Part shown: in pieces, positions 20,420 to 31,440 of the stretch
How positions within the stretch are numbered: position 1 is the first letter of the stretch
How the letters are laid out: every line of letters starts with the position of its first letter
Origin: Adenophora triphylla var. japonica
Lineage: Eukaryota > Streptophyta > Magnoliopsida > Asterales > Campanulaceae
DNA length: 64,000 nucleotides
Direction: 5' to 3'
Assembly (NCBI GenBank): GCA_022495995.1
Contig: JAFEMH010002447.1
Location: 1 to 64,000 of the forward strand
The notes under the pieces: generated by a model
What the model was told of the DNA's origin: nothing
What the model saw: the letters and a program-made list of their open reading frames with translations, nothing else
The model's database searches: none
Position numbers and translations under genes: made by a program

Positions 20420-21462
20420 TGTGAATACCCCGTCCCGATGCAACGCGCATTCGGAGGTTTGAAAATAATTAATTATAAAAATGTCGGACCGAAATGGGAT
20501 ATTCATTTAGTGACACTCGCTTTAAACCATATTAAAATATTAGTTTAATTTTGAGAGTCGCCACGCCACTTTGATATAGCCCAAAGCTTTGAAAAAAGGC
20601 TAAACAGTTAATTGGGTTTGGGGGTCAAGTTACAACAGAAGAAGAAACGTTATCACTCCTATTGCCCGACGGATCGGTCTTTCTAGCATGTGGGGTGTTG
20701 GTTGTGTGCGGTGTTTACAGGAATAGATAGAAGAAACGGGATCATGCATAAGGAGGAGGGGAGAGAAAGAATTAATTGATGATCACACCCTAGAACCTTT
20801 GAGCTAGGCCCTCGGAAGGTGCACTAATCAACGTTCATCCTTGGGGGATTGTTGATCATGGGATAATTATAACTAAGGTGGAAGGAAAGAAATAGTTCCT
20901 AGATCCATTGGGTTTTCTTGGGCGAAACCTTAGATCATCCTCGCCTATTAAAATATATTAAAACAGTCCTAAATCTAGCATAAAGGAACAATTAAAATAT
21001 AATAAGCATGCAAATATAATAAGACAATAATAATAATAGGAAACAAAAATATTAAAAAGAGTCTTACCAATTGTAGCAAGACTTTGGGGTCGAATCTAGG
21101 GCGATTCGAAGAGAATAAGAAGAACTGTGGGTAAAGCAAGTATAATCTCACTTCTCCCAAATGATTTTGTGTGTCCAATATGGGGAGCCGGGCACACTTA
21201 TTTATAGTGCTTCGGTATCTGGGCTGGGCCAACTGAAGGGTCGATCGGCACTAGGGTTAAAGGGTCGATCGGCACTATAAAAAAGGGTCGATCGGCCATA
21301 CCACGGGTAAAGGGCCGATCGGCACTTCGATCTGGCGTACCTTCCACGCCAACAATGACGGCGCAGGTACGGATGAAGGGATTGAGGGATTATTAGGGTT
21401 TCTCATTAATTAAACCGGGCCAGACATTAAAAATGCTTTTTTTTTCGGGCCGGGTACTAACA
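20420..21462 (-). repeat. 3' LTR of element F
   Basis: It runs from TGTGAATACCCC to GGTACTAACA and matches 29289-30329 with few changes. The largest differences are around 21148-21182. It contains GGGAGTCGCC-like and GGGTCAAGTTAC blocks common to TAT LTRs, but the hairpin is not recognisable. Confidence 0.93.
21197..21320 (-). promoter_or_regulatory. LTR promoter of F: TATA box with four YCGATCGGC palindromes
   Basis: TATAAATAAG on the minus strand (21197-21206) is preceded by GGGTCGATCGGCACTA-type boxes at about 21238, 21262, 21287 and 21311. The third and fourth are close to the full palindrome GGCCGATCGGCC. The nearest is about 34 bp from TATA, longer than the 20-24 bp of A-E. The right LTR carries the same at about 30064-30195. 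Confidence 0.65.
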
Positions 21463-21685
21463 GTAGCCCCTCGGCGACGCTTCTTGTAAGACAAGTGGGG
21501 TCGACGATAAAAGAATAGGATCCGTCCTGAAAAAAATGATTTCAGGAGGTAAGGAAAGTGACCTTGTGGATGTGAGGTTTTTGGACTTGAGCTGAGTCGC
21601 AAAAGGATGACCAGGTAGGTCAAGTGGCTGGACCCACGTCGGGCTACCTACGTATCCCAAGAGGAATCAAGCCAAGTCGTAGTTC
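21463..21685 (-). other. Polypurine tract and CTACG/CGTAG module at the 3' end of F
   Basis: The minus strand reads CGCCGAGGGGCTAC directly before the LTR (21463-21476), like B's GCCGAGGGGCTAC. The module lies at 21642-21685 (GAACTACG, GGCTTGATTCC, GGGATACGTAGGTAGCC on the minus strand). Confidence 0.75.
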
Positions 21686-21794
21686 GAAAACGTGGGCGTT
21701 TAGTACCCGAGAGTGGCGGACGTGCAGCGTCTCAAGCCAAAGATGCGATTTGTGGCAAGGCTTTGGGGATCGAATCTAAGGGCGATTCGAATAA

Positions 21795-22665
21795 TATTGA
21801 GAGATGTACGGAAAGGAGAATCAAGTATAGTCTTGCCTTCTCCGTGGGAAAATATGTTGTGTGTGGAAAGGAAATTCAAGTATAGTCTTGATTTTCCCCT
21901 TGAAAATTGTGTGTGATGAAACAAATCAAGTGTAGTCTTGATTTCTCCGTGTGAAAATATGTTGTGAGATAATGTGTGGAAAGGAAATTCAAGTATAGTC
22001 TTGATTTTCCCCTTGAAAATTGTGTGTGATGGAACAAATCAAGTGTAGTCTTGATTTCTCCGTGTGTTGTGCAAATAAACCAAGTTTAGTCTTGATTCGC
22101 GTACTGAGAGAAAGTGTATGGGGCAGACCCTTTGAAATGGAGGATAGACCTCTGAAATGGAGGATAGACCTCTGAAATGCGGGACGGACCCTTTGAAGGG
22201 TGCGGGACGGACCCTTTGAAGATGCGGGACGGACCCTTGAAATGGAGGATAGACCTCTGAAATGCGGGACGGACCCTTTGAAATGTGCGTGACGGACCCT
22301 TTGAAGATGCGGGACGGACCCTTGAAATGGAGGATAGACCTCTGAAATGCGGGACGGACCCTTTGAGATACAGGACGGACCTTTTGAAATGGAGGATAGA
22401 CCTCTGAAATGCGGGACGGACCCTTTGAGATACAGGACGGACCTTTTGAAATGGAGGATAGACCTCTGAAATGCGGGACGGACCCTTTGAGATACAGGAC
22501 GGACCTTTTGAAATGGAGGATAGACCTCTGAAATGCGGGACGGACCCTTTGAGATACAGGACGGACCTTTTGAAATGGAGGATAGACCTCTGAAATGCGG
22601 GACGGACCCTTTGAAGATGCGGGACGGACCCTTTGAAGATGCGGGACGGACCCTTTGAAGATGCG
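21795..22665. repeat. Tandem arrays in the 3' region of F
   Basis: 21795-22110 is a roughly two-fold repeat of a unit with CAAGTATAGTCTTGATTT. 22119-22665 is an irregular array of GGACGGACCCTTTGAA and ATGGAGGATAGACCTCTGAA units, about 16-62 bp. A 214-codon frame on the minus strand through it is a repeat by-product, not a gene. Confidence 0.85.
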
Positions 22666-22799
22666 GGAAACTGTAGCTGCCAAAGGACTTAGGCTACTGT
22701 TTACTGATGAAGAATAGTTGTGTGAATTGATTGGGATTATTATGGCTTCCCGAGCCGAAGAACCAAGCGATTAAAAGATTGGGATAATCATTGCTAAGG

Positions 22800-23265
22800 A
22801 TTAGAGAGGAGTCTTGTCTCCTAGGCTTAATGCTAGGGTTTAGAGAGGTATTTGTCACCTAGGCTTAAGGCTAGGGTTTAGAAAGGTATTTGTCACCTAG
22901 GCTTGAGGCTAGGATTTAGAAAGAGGCATTTGTCACCTAGGCTTAAGGCTAGGGTTTAGAGAGGTATTTGTCACCTAGACATGAGGCTAGGGTTTAGAAA
23001 GGTATTTGTCACCTAGGCTTGAGGCTAGGATTTAGAAAGGTATTTGTCACCTAGGCTTGAGGCTAGGATTTAGAAAGAAGCATTTGTCACCTAGGCTTAA
23101 GGCTAGGGTTTAGAGAGGTATTTGTCACCTAGACTTGAGGCTAGGGTTTAGAAAGGTATTTGTCACCTAGGCTTGAGGCTAGGATTTAGAAAGAGGCATT
23201 TGTCACCTAGGCTTAAGGCTAGGGTTTAGAGAGGTATTTGTCACCTAGGTTTGAGGCTAGGGTTT
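22800..23265. repeat. Array of TTTGTCACCTAGGCTTGAGG units in F
   Basis: About eleven copies of a 37-44 bp unit alternate GGCTAGGGTTTAGAGAGG and GGCTAGGATTTAGAAAG ends. CACCTAGGCTTGAGGCTAGG contains short inverted CCTAG/CTAGG pairs. No coding signal is seen. Confidence 0.85.
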
Positions 23266-26234
23266 TACATTTGCGGTAAGTCTAAACAAGGCAGTTTGAG
23301 CAGAAAGGTTATTGGTTTAAACTAGGCGAGGCCGAGTAAGTGTCGATGATAGAAGGTGGGATTAGGTAGGTTTGATGTCCAGAGATAAGGGCCGAGTCAT
23401 CTTGAGAGTCACAGAGATACGTTTTTGATAGATTTGAAGTGTTTGAAAATTTGTGGAGACCAAAGAGTGATTTTTGTAAACAAGGTACCAAGGAGGACAG
23501 TATTTTGAAAGCATGTTTATTTGATAAAGAGGCCTTATGATTAATCATGTTTCTAACTAACTCAAAGAGTTTGCCACATGCTGATCTTGATGACAAGGGA
23601 TGCCCTTCATGCTAGATATGATTTCATTGGAGCTCCGATTTTTGTTAGAGCACATAGTCGACCCATTTTTGTTGAGGGGAGCCCCAATGTTTGATGAAGT
23701 GACCTTGGCAAAGTCCCAGTTGATGATGAATGGCGAAGCCCCGCTGATGATGCAAAGCAAACTCGAAGGGAATGGCGAAGCCCCGCTTGATGATGCAGAG
23801 CAAACCGAAGGGAATGGCGAAGCCCCAGCTTGATGATGCAGAGCAAACCCGAAGAGAGCCCGAGAGAACAGCCTTAACAAAAGCCCCGGCTTGGAGAGAT
23901 TCAATGCATCCCTATTTGCAGACAGAGTCATCTTGCGGCCACGGGGCGACCCCTCATTTCGAACAATGGTCAATCGGGCCTGGACAAGACTCGGAAATGT
24001 ATATGTGCAGGGGCGCATTTTTCGAAGGTGGGAATGGATCCCGAGTTCGTGTATGACACTTTCGCTTTTGGGTTTGACTCTTTTGGGAGAGTATAAGCAT
24101 CACAAGGTGTGGAAAAGTGTATGGAAGCCCCCTACAGAAAGACAGTGTTTGGCTCTATTTTCCTATGATGTAGAAAAAGAAGACTTGTCGAGACATTTGA
24201 AGAATTATTTTATTATATCTTGATTGCTCGTGAATGGACCTCACTGATTGGTTTATCAAATTCCAATTATATAGGTAAACAAATGAATGTTTTGATTTGA
24301 AGGTGAAATCTGGCTTGTCTTTAGAAGGAGAAGGATGTTCCGTTGTTGCTTGCTGCTCTGTTCGGTGGTAATTGTGGTGCGGGCTGCCGTTGCATTGATC
24401 TCCTTCATGGGAAAGAATGAAAAATAGAAAAAAGATTGGGGTGGAAGAAAAGGTGGGAATTGACTGATTATAACCCAAAGATTTTTTCATTCCTTCAAGT
24501 GAAGATTCTTTGTTCCTTTGTTCTCGCAAGCCGAGGGGAGTAGTCCCTGGCGCGTGTCTCCTTGCTTTTACCGGAGTGCCGCTGAGAGGCACGGATGCGA
24601 AGCCCCAGTGAGACTTTTGCAGACAGTGTTTGAGGAGTCGAATGAACGAATTTCAAGAATAGGACGAGTTCCCAAACTTTTGAGAGAATATGTAATATGC
24701 TCACGTAGGATAACAAGTGACTCAAAAATCTGAATATGCATTTCTTTTAAATAATCTTTTGAGAATGCCATCCGGTAGCGGTTGTAGCTGGGCTTTGGAT
24801 TGCGATCGATCATTAGGTGATGATTAACATGACCTCTTAAAGTGAGAGGTCGGCTGGGCCTTTTGCTGAGTGTTTGGGATTTCTAAGGTGAAGGGATTTT
24901 CTTGTTGTTGCCTCTTCAGGACCTCTAAGAGTGAGGTTAACTTTGATTTTGGCAAGGTCAAGGGTGGTGATGGAATCCTCTAAAAGTGAGAGGATGGACT
25001 TTGGAATGGGTTTATGGGATTTGTCCAAGAGGGAATCTTTGTTGCTTCTTCTCGCGAGTTTGTTGTGGTTTCAGCAGGTAACTTGATCATGATAGGATCT
25101 TCACTCGACGTCTCATTTTCACAACCTTTGAGATGGGAGGTTCACTTCGGAGTGATGGAGGGTTTTTTTTTTTTTTGACACTCTCTTCACGAGAAAAGCC
25201 TTCAGATTCATTTGCTCGCGATAGCCCCTAGTGTATGCCTTAGGATGGTTTTACCTTTTCCCTCTTGGGTTTGGAGGTGGTCCCTTCGAGGGAGCCCCTT
25301 GTATGAGTTTCTTTTGCATTCCGCCTTTCTTGAGCTTGGAGGTGATTACTTCCTTTGTGAGTCGAGGGAGCCCCTAGTATGGGCTTCTTCCTTAGGGTCT
25401 CAAAACTTGTCGATCTTGAAATGAAAGGGTATTATTTAGTGAGGATAAGGTTATGGCTTCCTATGGTGAGAGGTTTAAGCTTCAATTGCTACTGGATAGC
25501 ATTCTCAAAAGAGTATTTAAAATAAATGCAAACTCAATTAACCGACTTATTAAGTAAGGCGCGTAATATATTCGGACCATAAGAAAGATATGTGAGCATA
25601 TTCAATGAAAGCTTATCGATCGAATGGAAAATCAGAGGAGACGCGAGATTGGGGGGTTGGTGAGCCCCAAGTTGATATTCATGCAGCACTTGTGAAGGAT
25701 AGGAACAACTCCTTGCATCTTCTTTAAATTGCAGTGGCGTGAGCAGCTATTTTCTGATGATGAGCAACAACGGTCTTTGTGCTTGTCTTGACCATATGGA
25801 AAGGAGGTCAAGTGGGGGAGAGTGTATTTGGGGAAGTGTAGGCTCGAGGGAGCATAGGGGGAGTGTACAAGGAGAGGGTCTGGCGATAGTGTATGGAAAG
25901 TATATGGTGGAGTATGGGAAGAGTGTATGAGAGAGGGATGTATAGAGATGGTGTATATAAGGAAGGGACGGTGAGTTGTTTACTCCAATCAAAGCATTCA
26001 TTCATTGTTTACTTTATTAGCCGGTGGGTTAATCAGTGAGATTAGCAATCAAGTGATAATTATAAATAAAAACAATTCTTCTTGAAAGTAATGCGAGATT
26101 ATGTCTCAAGTCTAGAGAGAAAAGAAAGAAGGACTCTTTTATTATTGAAGCAACTAATCTAAAGTGGACATTACATATCAATGCCCAAAGTGGAAGTAAG
26201 AAAGACACACTAGAACCTACAAGACTGAATGAAT
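23266..26234 (-). other. Non-coding interior of F
   Basis: There is no recognisable gene. A short array of about three GATGATGCAGAGCAAACC-type units lies at 23725-23845. Phrases such as GAGCCCCTAGTATGGGCTTC (25310-25390) recur. Frames at 23557-24018 and 24155-24592 lack known motifs and carry repeat-derived stretches, so I treat them as chance. Confidence 0.5.
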
Positions 26235-26873
26235 CTAAATCCTTCCTTGAAGTACGAGGGCTTCTTCATTAATGAGGCCTTGGTTGATCAATCCTTGAAT
26301 CAAGCATTTCAGTTCTCGACAGTTGTCAGTGGTATGCCCAATGTACTTGTGGTATCTGCAAAACTTGGATGTATCCAAGTTAGATCTCGGGTTAATAGGC
26401 TTGTAATTCTCGAGCGGCTTGATCAAACTCTTTTCCACCAAAATGTCGAAGAACTCACCCACAGGCATTCCTAAGTCATCAAAATGTTCCTTGTTGATCT
26501 CCTTCTCGGGTATTGGTGCTTTTCGTTGGTTGGTGGCCACAGCAGGCATCCTGAATGAGACATTCTGATGTGTTGGACCATAAGTGGGACCATAAGCATG
26601 TGGATGATAGGGACTCTGGAATTGCACAGGAGGAGGATCTCTTCTCAAGCACTCGTGAATGCAAGACAAATGGTATTGCTCAATTTCATGCATGTCTTTG
26701 AGGAGGTTGATCACTCCCAACCTCATGTTTGAGACTTCTTTGAGGGCTTCAATGCTTTTCTCCATAGACATGATGCAGAATTCTGTAAGAACATACGGCA
26801 GAGTCAAACCAATGAGTTGAATTAGACTCACAATTAATCTTAAGGCATCTCCGAGAAAATAGTTGATCTCCAC
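26235..26873 (-). CDS. gag: Gag C-terminal fragment of element F
   Basis: This is a 212-codon frame. The second half contains DDLGMPVGEFFDILVEKSLI, then PLENYKPINPRSNLDTSK and CRYHKYIGHTTDNC (a C-H-GH-C zinc knuckle), aligning with the gag tail of B. The first half has a predicted helical region (MEKSIEALKEVSNMRL) and a Pro/Tyr/His-rich linker. The main gag domain is absent. With an intact knuckle, the protein could bind element RNA, which fits the TR-GAG class of non-autonomous plant elements. Confidence 0.72.
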   Translation of the reverse strand: MEINYFLGDALRLIVSLIQLIGLTLPYVLTEFCIMSMEKSIEALKEVSNMRLGVINLLKDMHEIEQYHLSCIHECLRRDPPPVQFQSPYHPHAYGPTYGPTHQNVSFRMPAVATNQRKAPIPEKEINKEHFDDLGMPVGEFFDILVEKSLIKPLENYKPINPRSNLDTSKFCRYHKYIGHTTDNCRELKCLIQGLINQGLINEEALVLQGRI

Positions 26874-26899
26874 AATTTGAGAGTTTGACCGGGCTGAAG

Positions 26900-26953
26900 T
26901 TGCCTACGTAACCCTTACCATTTAAGGTACGAGTCTCAGGTCACCGTAGTTCG
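26900..26953 (-). other. CTACG/CGTAG module, second type, in F
   Basis: The minus strand reads CGAACTACGGTGACCTGAG, an inner ACCTT/AAGGGT pair, then TACGTAGGCAAC. It resembles the copies at 32333-32380 (B) and 60321-60378 (C). Here it lies just upstream of the gag fragment. Confidence 0.55.
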
Positions 26954-27249
26954 AGGGGGCCCCGATTGATGATACAACCAGGGTTAAGTTTAGAGAAAGA
27001 GAGAGGATGAATGTAAAAGAGTCCGTTTGGTGAAAAAGCGAGAGGAAGATGACTCGATCCTTGGTCAAATATAAGTGAGGGTGATCTAGACGAGCTAATC
27101 GGACTTGGTAAGTTGGCTTAGGTAGGCCCTAGATGGTGGTTTGATCTAGATGGGTCGAGAGAGGTTTGATCTAGGTGGGTCTTTGGCTGAAGGGTGCTAG
27201 AGATAAAGGATCTAAACTATGGATGGTTTTAAGACTAAGGGAGCAAACT

Positions 27250-28540
27250 GCGGATGGTTCAAGAGGTAAGAGGTAGAACTTTGAAGGGTCCTAACTTGAA
27301 GGATGTAGACCGTGGGTGGTCAAAGGTAGAGGAATGGACCATGGATGGTCCAAGAGACGAGGGGTGGACCTCGAAGAGTCTCAGGTGGAAGGGTGGACCT
27401 TTAATGGTCCTAGATAGAGAGAGTGGACCTCGAAAGGTCCTAAATTGAGGAGTGGACCTTGAACGGTCCAAGAGAAGAAGAGCGGACCTTGAACGGTCCA
27501 AGATATGAGGAGTGTGGACTTTGAAGGGTCCAAGAGAAGAGGAGTGAACCTTGAAGGGTCCAAGAGAAGAGGAGCGGACCTTGAACGGTCCAAGATATGA
27601 GAAGTGAACCTTGAAGGGTCCAAGAGAAGAGGAGCGGACCTTGAACGGTCCAAGATATGAGAAGTGGACCTTGAATGGTCCAAGATTGGGAGAGTGGACA
27701 TAGTATAGGAAGAGCACCACGAAGGGTCAAAGAGTGGACCTTGAACGGTCCAAGATAGAGAGACTGGACCTAGGGCGGTCCGCAGTAGAGGGTGTGGACC
27801 TTGAAGGGTCCAAGAAGTAAAGAGCGGACCTCGGAGGGTCCTAGAAATGGAGAGTGGACCTTGAAGGGTCCAAGAAGTAAAGAGCGGACCTCGGAGGGTC
27901 CTAGAAATGGAGAGTGGACCTTGAAGGGTCCAAGAAGTAAAGAGCGGACCTCGGGGGGTCCTAGAAATGGAGAGTGGACCTTGAAGGGTCCAAGAAGTAA
28001 AGAGCGGACCTCGGGGGGTCCTAGAAACGGAGAGTGGACCTTGAAGGGTCCAAGAAGTAAAGAGCGGACCTCGGAGGGTCCTAGAAATGGAGAGTGGACC
28101 TTGAAGGGTCCAAGAAGTAAAGAGCGGACCTCGGGGGGTCCTAGAAATGAGGACCGGACGTCGAAGGGTCCTAGAAATGAGGACCGGACCTCGGAGGGTC
28201 CTAGAAATGAGGACCGGATGTCGAAGGGTCCTAGAAATGAGGAGCGGACCTCGGAGGGTCCTAGAAATGAGGAGCGGACCTCGGAGGGTCCTAGAGATGA
28301 GGAGCGAACCTCGGAGGGTCCTAGAAATGAGGAACGGACCTCGGCGGGTCCTAGAAATGAGGAGCGGACCTCGGCGGGTCCTAGAAAAGAGGAGCGGACC
28401 TCGGAGGGTCCTAGAAATGAAGAGCGGACCTCGGAGGGTCCTAGAAATGAGGAGTGGACCTCGAAGGGTCCTAGAAATGAGGAGCGGACCTCGAAGGGTC
28501 CTAAAAATGAGGAGCGGACCTCGAAGGGTCCTAGAAATGA
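27250..28540. repeat. 30/60-bp minisatellite of GGACC-GGTCC units in F
   Basis: 27250-27780 is irregular. 27790-28140 is a 60-bp higher-order unit alternating GGACCTTGAAGGGTCC and GGACCTCGGAGGGTCC. 28140-28540 is a regular 30-bp unit. Each unit is a near-palindrome with GGACC/GGTCC arms. Because the period is a multiple of three and lacks stops, long frames exist on both strands (for example 251 codons at 27792-28547 and 269 codons at 28579-27770 on the minus strand). On the element strand the unit reads as a 10-residue FLGPFEVRSS-like repeat. Confidence 0.88.
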
Positions 28541-29269
28541 GGGATAGTTAAGCATTTTATTTACAAAAAAGCCTTCCATTTTTATAGAACCTACTCTTCG
28601 TTGGAAGGGATACCCTTTTTTCGCAACTAACTAAATGTCCTAAAGTGGTGGATCCTAACGACTAACCGTCTCATATAGACATTTAATATGATGTTTATGG
28701 GAAGTACTACAGACCCATGATAGGACAAGATCAAGCATTCAAACTTTACATGTCCTCTAAAAGGTAACTCAATTTTTTAGTGCTCTTAATCTCTCGATAG
28801 ATCTTGACTTATCATTGATTCGCAGTGACTTAACATAAAGACCTTATTAATTGTCTATATAAAAAAAAACTAGTCAAACCAACCGGTCACATGGAGTGTA
28901 TTCCTAGTAAAGTGGGTGACACAAGGGTTAGATTTCAGGCTCCCATCGTGCAGCCGAAGCACACTGATGAGTGGATGGCCAAGTGAGACTCGGAAGGGAG
29001 GCGACATGATCACCACACTTCCCGCACTTTGGCTTCTCCGAAGGGTTAAGGGGTGTCTGTGCAGTGTGACACGGACTCTAGTGATAGTGTGAGGTAAAAA
29101 GTCTAATTCTTTTTAAGGAAAAAAGAAAAGGATTTATTTTTATTTACATGAGATGCATGCATGCAATGCAACAGTTAAGAATAGGAGAAAAAGAAAAAAG
29201 AAGTAAAATACAACACCATACAAGAAAACGAAAGTCTGACCCACTTAGTTTGAAAAAGTTTCAAAACAG
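28541..29269 (-). other. Leader of element F next to the PBS
   Basis: This is AT-rich non-coding DNA. Nothing is recognisable apart from an A/T run at 28860. Confidence 0.5.
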
Positions 29270-29287
29270 TCCCCAGCAGAGTCACCA
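29270..29287 (-). other. Primer-binding site of element F
   Basis: The minus strand reads TGGTGACTCTGCTGGGGA one base after the LTR. It differs from B's PBS by one change (GGCG to GGTG), a C-to-T-type substitution. Confidence 0.85.
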
Positions 29288-29288
29288 C

Positions 29289-30329
29289 TGTGAATACCCC
29301 GTCCCGATGCAACGCGCATTCGGAGGTTTGAAAATAATTAATTATAAAAATGTCGGACCGAAATGGGATATTCATTTAGTGACACTCGCTTTAAACCATA
29401 TTAAAATATTAGTTTAATTTTGAGAGTCGCCACGCCACTTTGATATAGCCCAAAGCTTTGAAAAAAGGCTAAACAGTTAATTGGGTTTGGGGGTCAAGTT
29501 ACAACAGAAGAAAAACGTTATCACTCCTATTGCCCGACGGATCGGTCTTTCTAGCATGTGGGGTGTTGGTTGTATGCGGTGTTTACAGGAATAGATAGAA
29601 GAAACGGGATCATGCATAAGGAGGAGGGGAGAGAAAGAATTAATTGATGATCACACCCTAGAACCTTTGAGCTAGGCCCTCGGAAGGTGCACTAATCAAC
29701 GTTCATCCTTGGGGGATTGTTGATCATGGGATAATTATAACTAAGGTGGAAGGAAAGAAATAGTTCCTAGATCCATTGGGTTTTCTTGGGCGAAACCTTA
29801 GATCATCCTCGGCTATTAAAATATATTAAAACAGTCCTAAATCTAGCATAAATGAACAATTAAAATATAATAAGCATGCAAATATAATAAGACAATAATA
29901 ATAATAGGAAACAAAAATATTAAAAAGAGTCTTACCAATTGTAGCAAGACTTTGGGGTCGAATCTAGGGCGATTCGAAGAGAATAAGAAGAACTGTGGGT
30001 AAAGCAAGTATAATCTCGCTTCTCCCGAATAAATTGTGTGTTTCATATGGGGAGCCGGGCACACTTATTTATAGTGCTTCGGTATCTGGGCTGGGCCAAC
30101 TGAAGGGTCGATCGGCACTAGGGTTAAAGGGTCGATCGGCACTATAAAAAAGGGTCGATCGGCCATACCACGGGTAAAGGGCCGATCGGCACTTCGATCT
30201 GGCGTACCTTCCACGCCAACAATGACGGCGCAGGTACGGATGAAGGGATTGAGGGATTATTAGGGTTTCTCATTAATTAAACCGGGCCAGACATTAAAAA
30301 TGTTTTTTTTTTCGGGCCGGGTACTAACA
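29289..30329 (-). repeat. 5' LTR of element F
   Basis: It is nearly identical to 20420-21462. The TATA box and four YCGATCGGC boxes lie at about 30064-30195. The end CTAACA is followed by GAATG. Confidence 0.93.
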
Positions 30330-30334
30330 GAATG

Positions 30335-31093
30335 CACCAACAAGGAACTCACAAACTCATCGAGGTGAAAGGACAGAAAACTCGCCACGGCCTGGGATAT
30401 GAGGCCTCCTCAGTGGACACTGCAAAACGAAAAGGATTTGCTCTACAAAGGAAAGAAGCTATCACAGGAAGGGTCCCGATCGACGACCCTAAATCTCCCC
30501 CTTTCAGTCCTAATTTGGCTGACTACTTTGTAAAGGGTCCCACACAACCGGGTAACATCACAGAGCCCACTCTTACAGGAGGGTGGCTGAAGCTACAGGA
30601 TAGCCTTAACAAGTTCAGGGGAGCCAAAGCTAACCCGGTCCGTAGAATGTTTCTGGACCTACCCAAGATACCCGGGGCTACCACTACCATGAAGAGTGAG
30701 TACACTTTCAAAGGCGTGCCAAGCCTAGTGGAACAGTTCGAGAATCTTACTACCACAAACCTGATTGTCCAGGAAGATCCGAAGCCTGAGTTTGAATTGA
30801 CAGTACGAAAAGCTAAGGCCGCAGAATTCCCTTCAGATGATTTGGATGGTCCGGTTATGCAGCAGTTGTTCGAAGAAGAGGTTCAGGTGCCAGACCTGAT
30901 TGATTTCGGCTCAGTCAAAGAGATGATAGCGATGATTGAGAAAGGAAAGAAGAAACAGCACAATTCCCGAGTCATGAGGCCACCAATAGCAAAGCCATTA
31001 AAGAATTGGGAAACTCTCTCAGGCCCGTCCGCGACCAAGGAGGAAATGATCACCAAACTTGGATTGGTCCCCCGTCCCTTTGTGTCAATCTAG
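30335..31093 (+). pseudogene. pol: Protease-to-RT linker of element B (after element F), with second half of a G-patch-like domain
   Basis: The frame continues the protease frame after F. It begins with HQQGTHKLIEVKG and RHGLGYE, the second half of a G-patch-like motif, then a roughly 200-codon linker with PNLADYFVKGP. It ends at a stop at 31091-31093. G-patch domains bind nucleic acid and occur next to some retroviral and plant retrotransposon proteases. No RT motif follows. Confidence 0.65.
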
Positions 31094-31440
31094 GAAAAGT
31101 CCTCCGAGTCTCTCATGGTTAAGATCGAGTCTCTCGAGTCGTCTGATGGCCTTACGCCTAAAGACTACCAGTCTGTAGCAAGCGCTGTATTCCCTTTCGT
31201 TTTCAATGAAATGACAAATCTTTCTGAGTATCCCTTGATTGTCACTCTAACTAATGATGAAATAACTAAAAATAAAAAAAAATAATAATAACATTTAAAA
31301 ACGATTCATTAGTTAAAGAAGTAGACACATTAAGTAAACAACAAAAAAAATCAAACACAAAATCTCTTTAAGCAGGTTGTCCGGAAAGAGGAAAATCAAG
31401 CCCAAGCTGCCAAAGAAGCAATCCTACATAATCCTCAAGA
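31094..31440 (+). other. Scar where reverse transcriptase and RNase H of B are missing
   Basis: Between the linker and integrase only 350 bp remain, where C has about 2.3 kb of RT, RNase H and integrase start. It is AT-rich (AATAAAAAAAAATAATAATA around 31270) and has no YxDD or DGA motifs. A large internal deletion is the simplest explanation. Confidence 0.7.

Larger units (their letters stand above)
20420..30329 (-). mobile_element. Element F: non-autonomous LTR retrotransposon (TR-GAG type) inserted in element B
   Basis: LTRs of 1043 and 1041 bp, nearly identical, bound a 7.8-kb interior with a PBS at the right and a polypurine tract at the left, so it points to the minus strand. The flanks are GAAAG (20415-20419) and GAATG (30330-30334), a 5-bp duplication with one change. 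When F is set aside, B's reading frame continues without a shift. The interior has only a gag tail; protease, RT, integrase and antisense genes are absent. It must have been mobilised in trans. Similar LTRs suggest a recent insertion. Confidence 0.9.

Noticed and set aside
22039..22683. 214-codon minus-strand frame in element F
   Set aside because: It runs through a tandem array without stops; the product is a simple repeat with no domain.
27792..28547. 251-codon plus-strand frame in the 30-bp minisatellite
   Set aside because: Three frames over both strands are open because the period is 30 bp. Nothing favours the plus strand.
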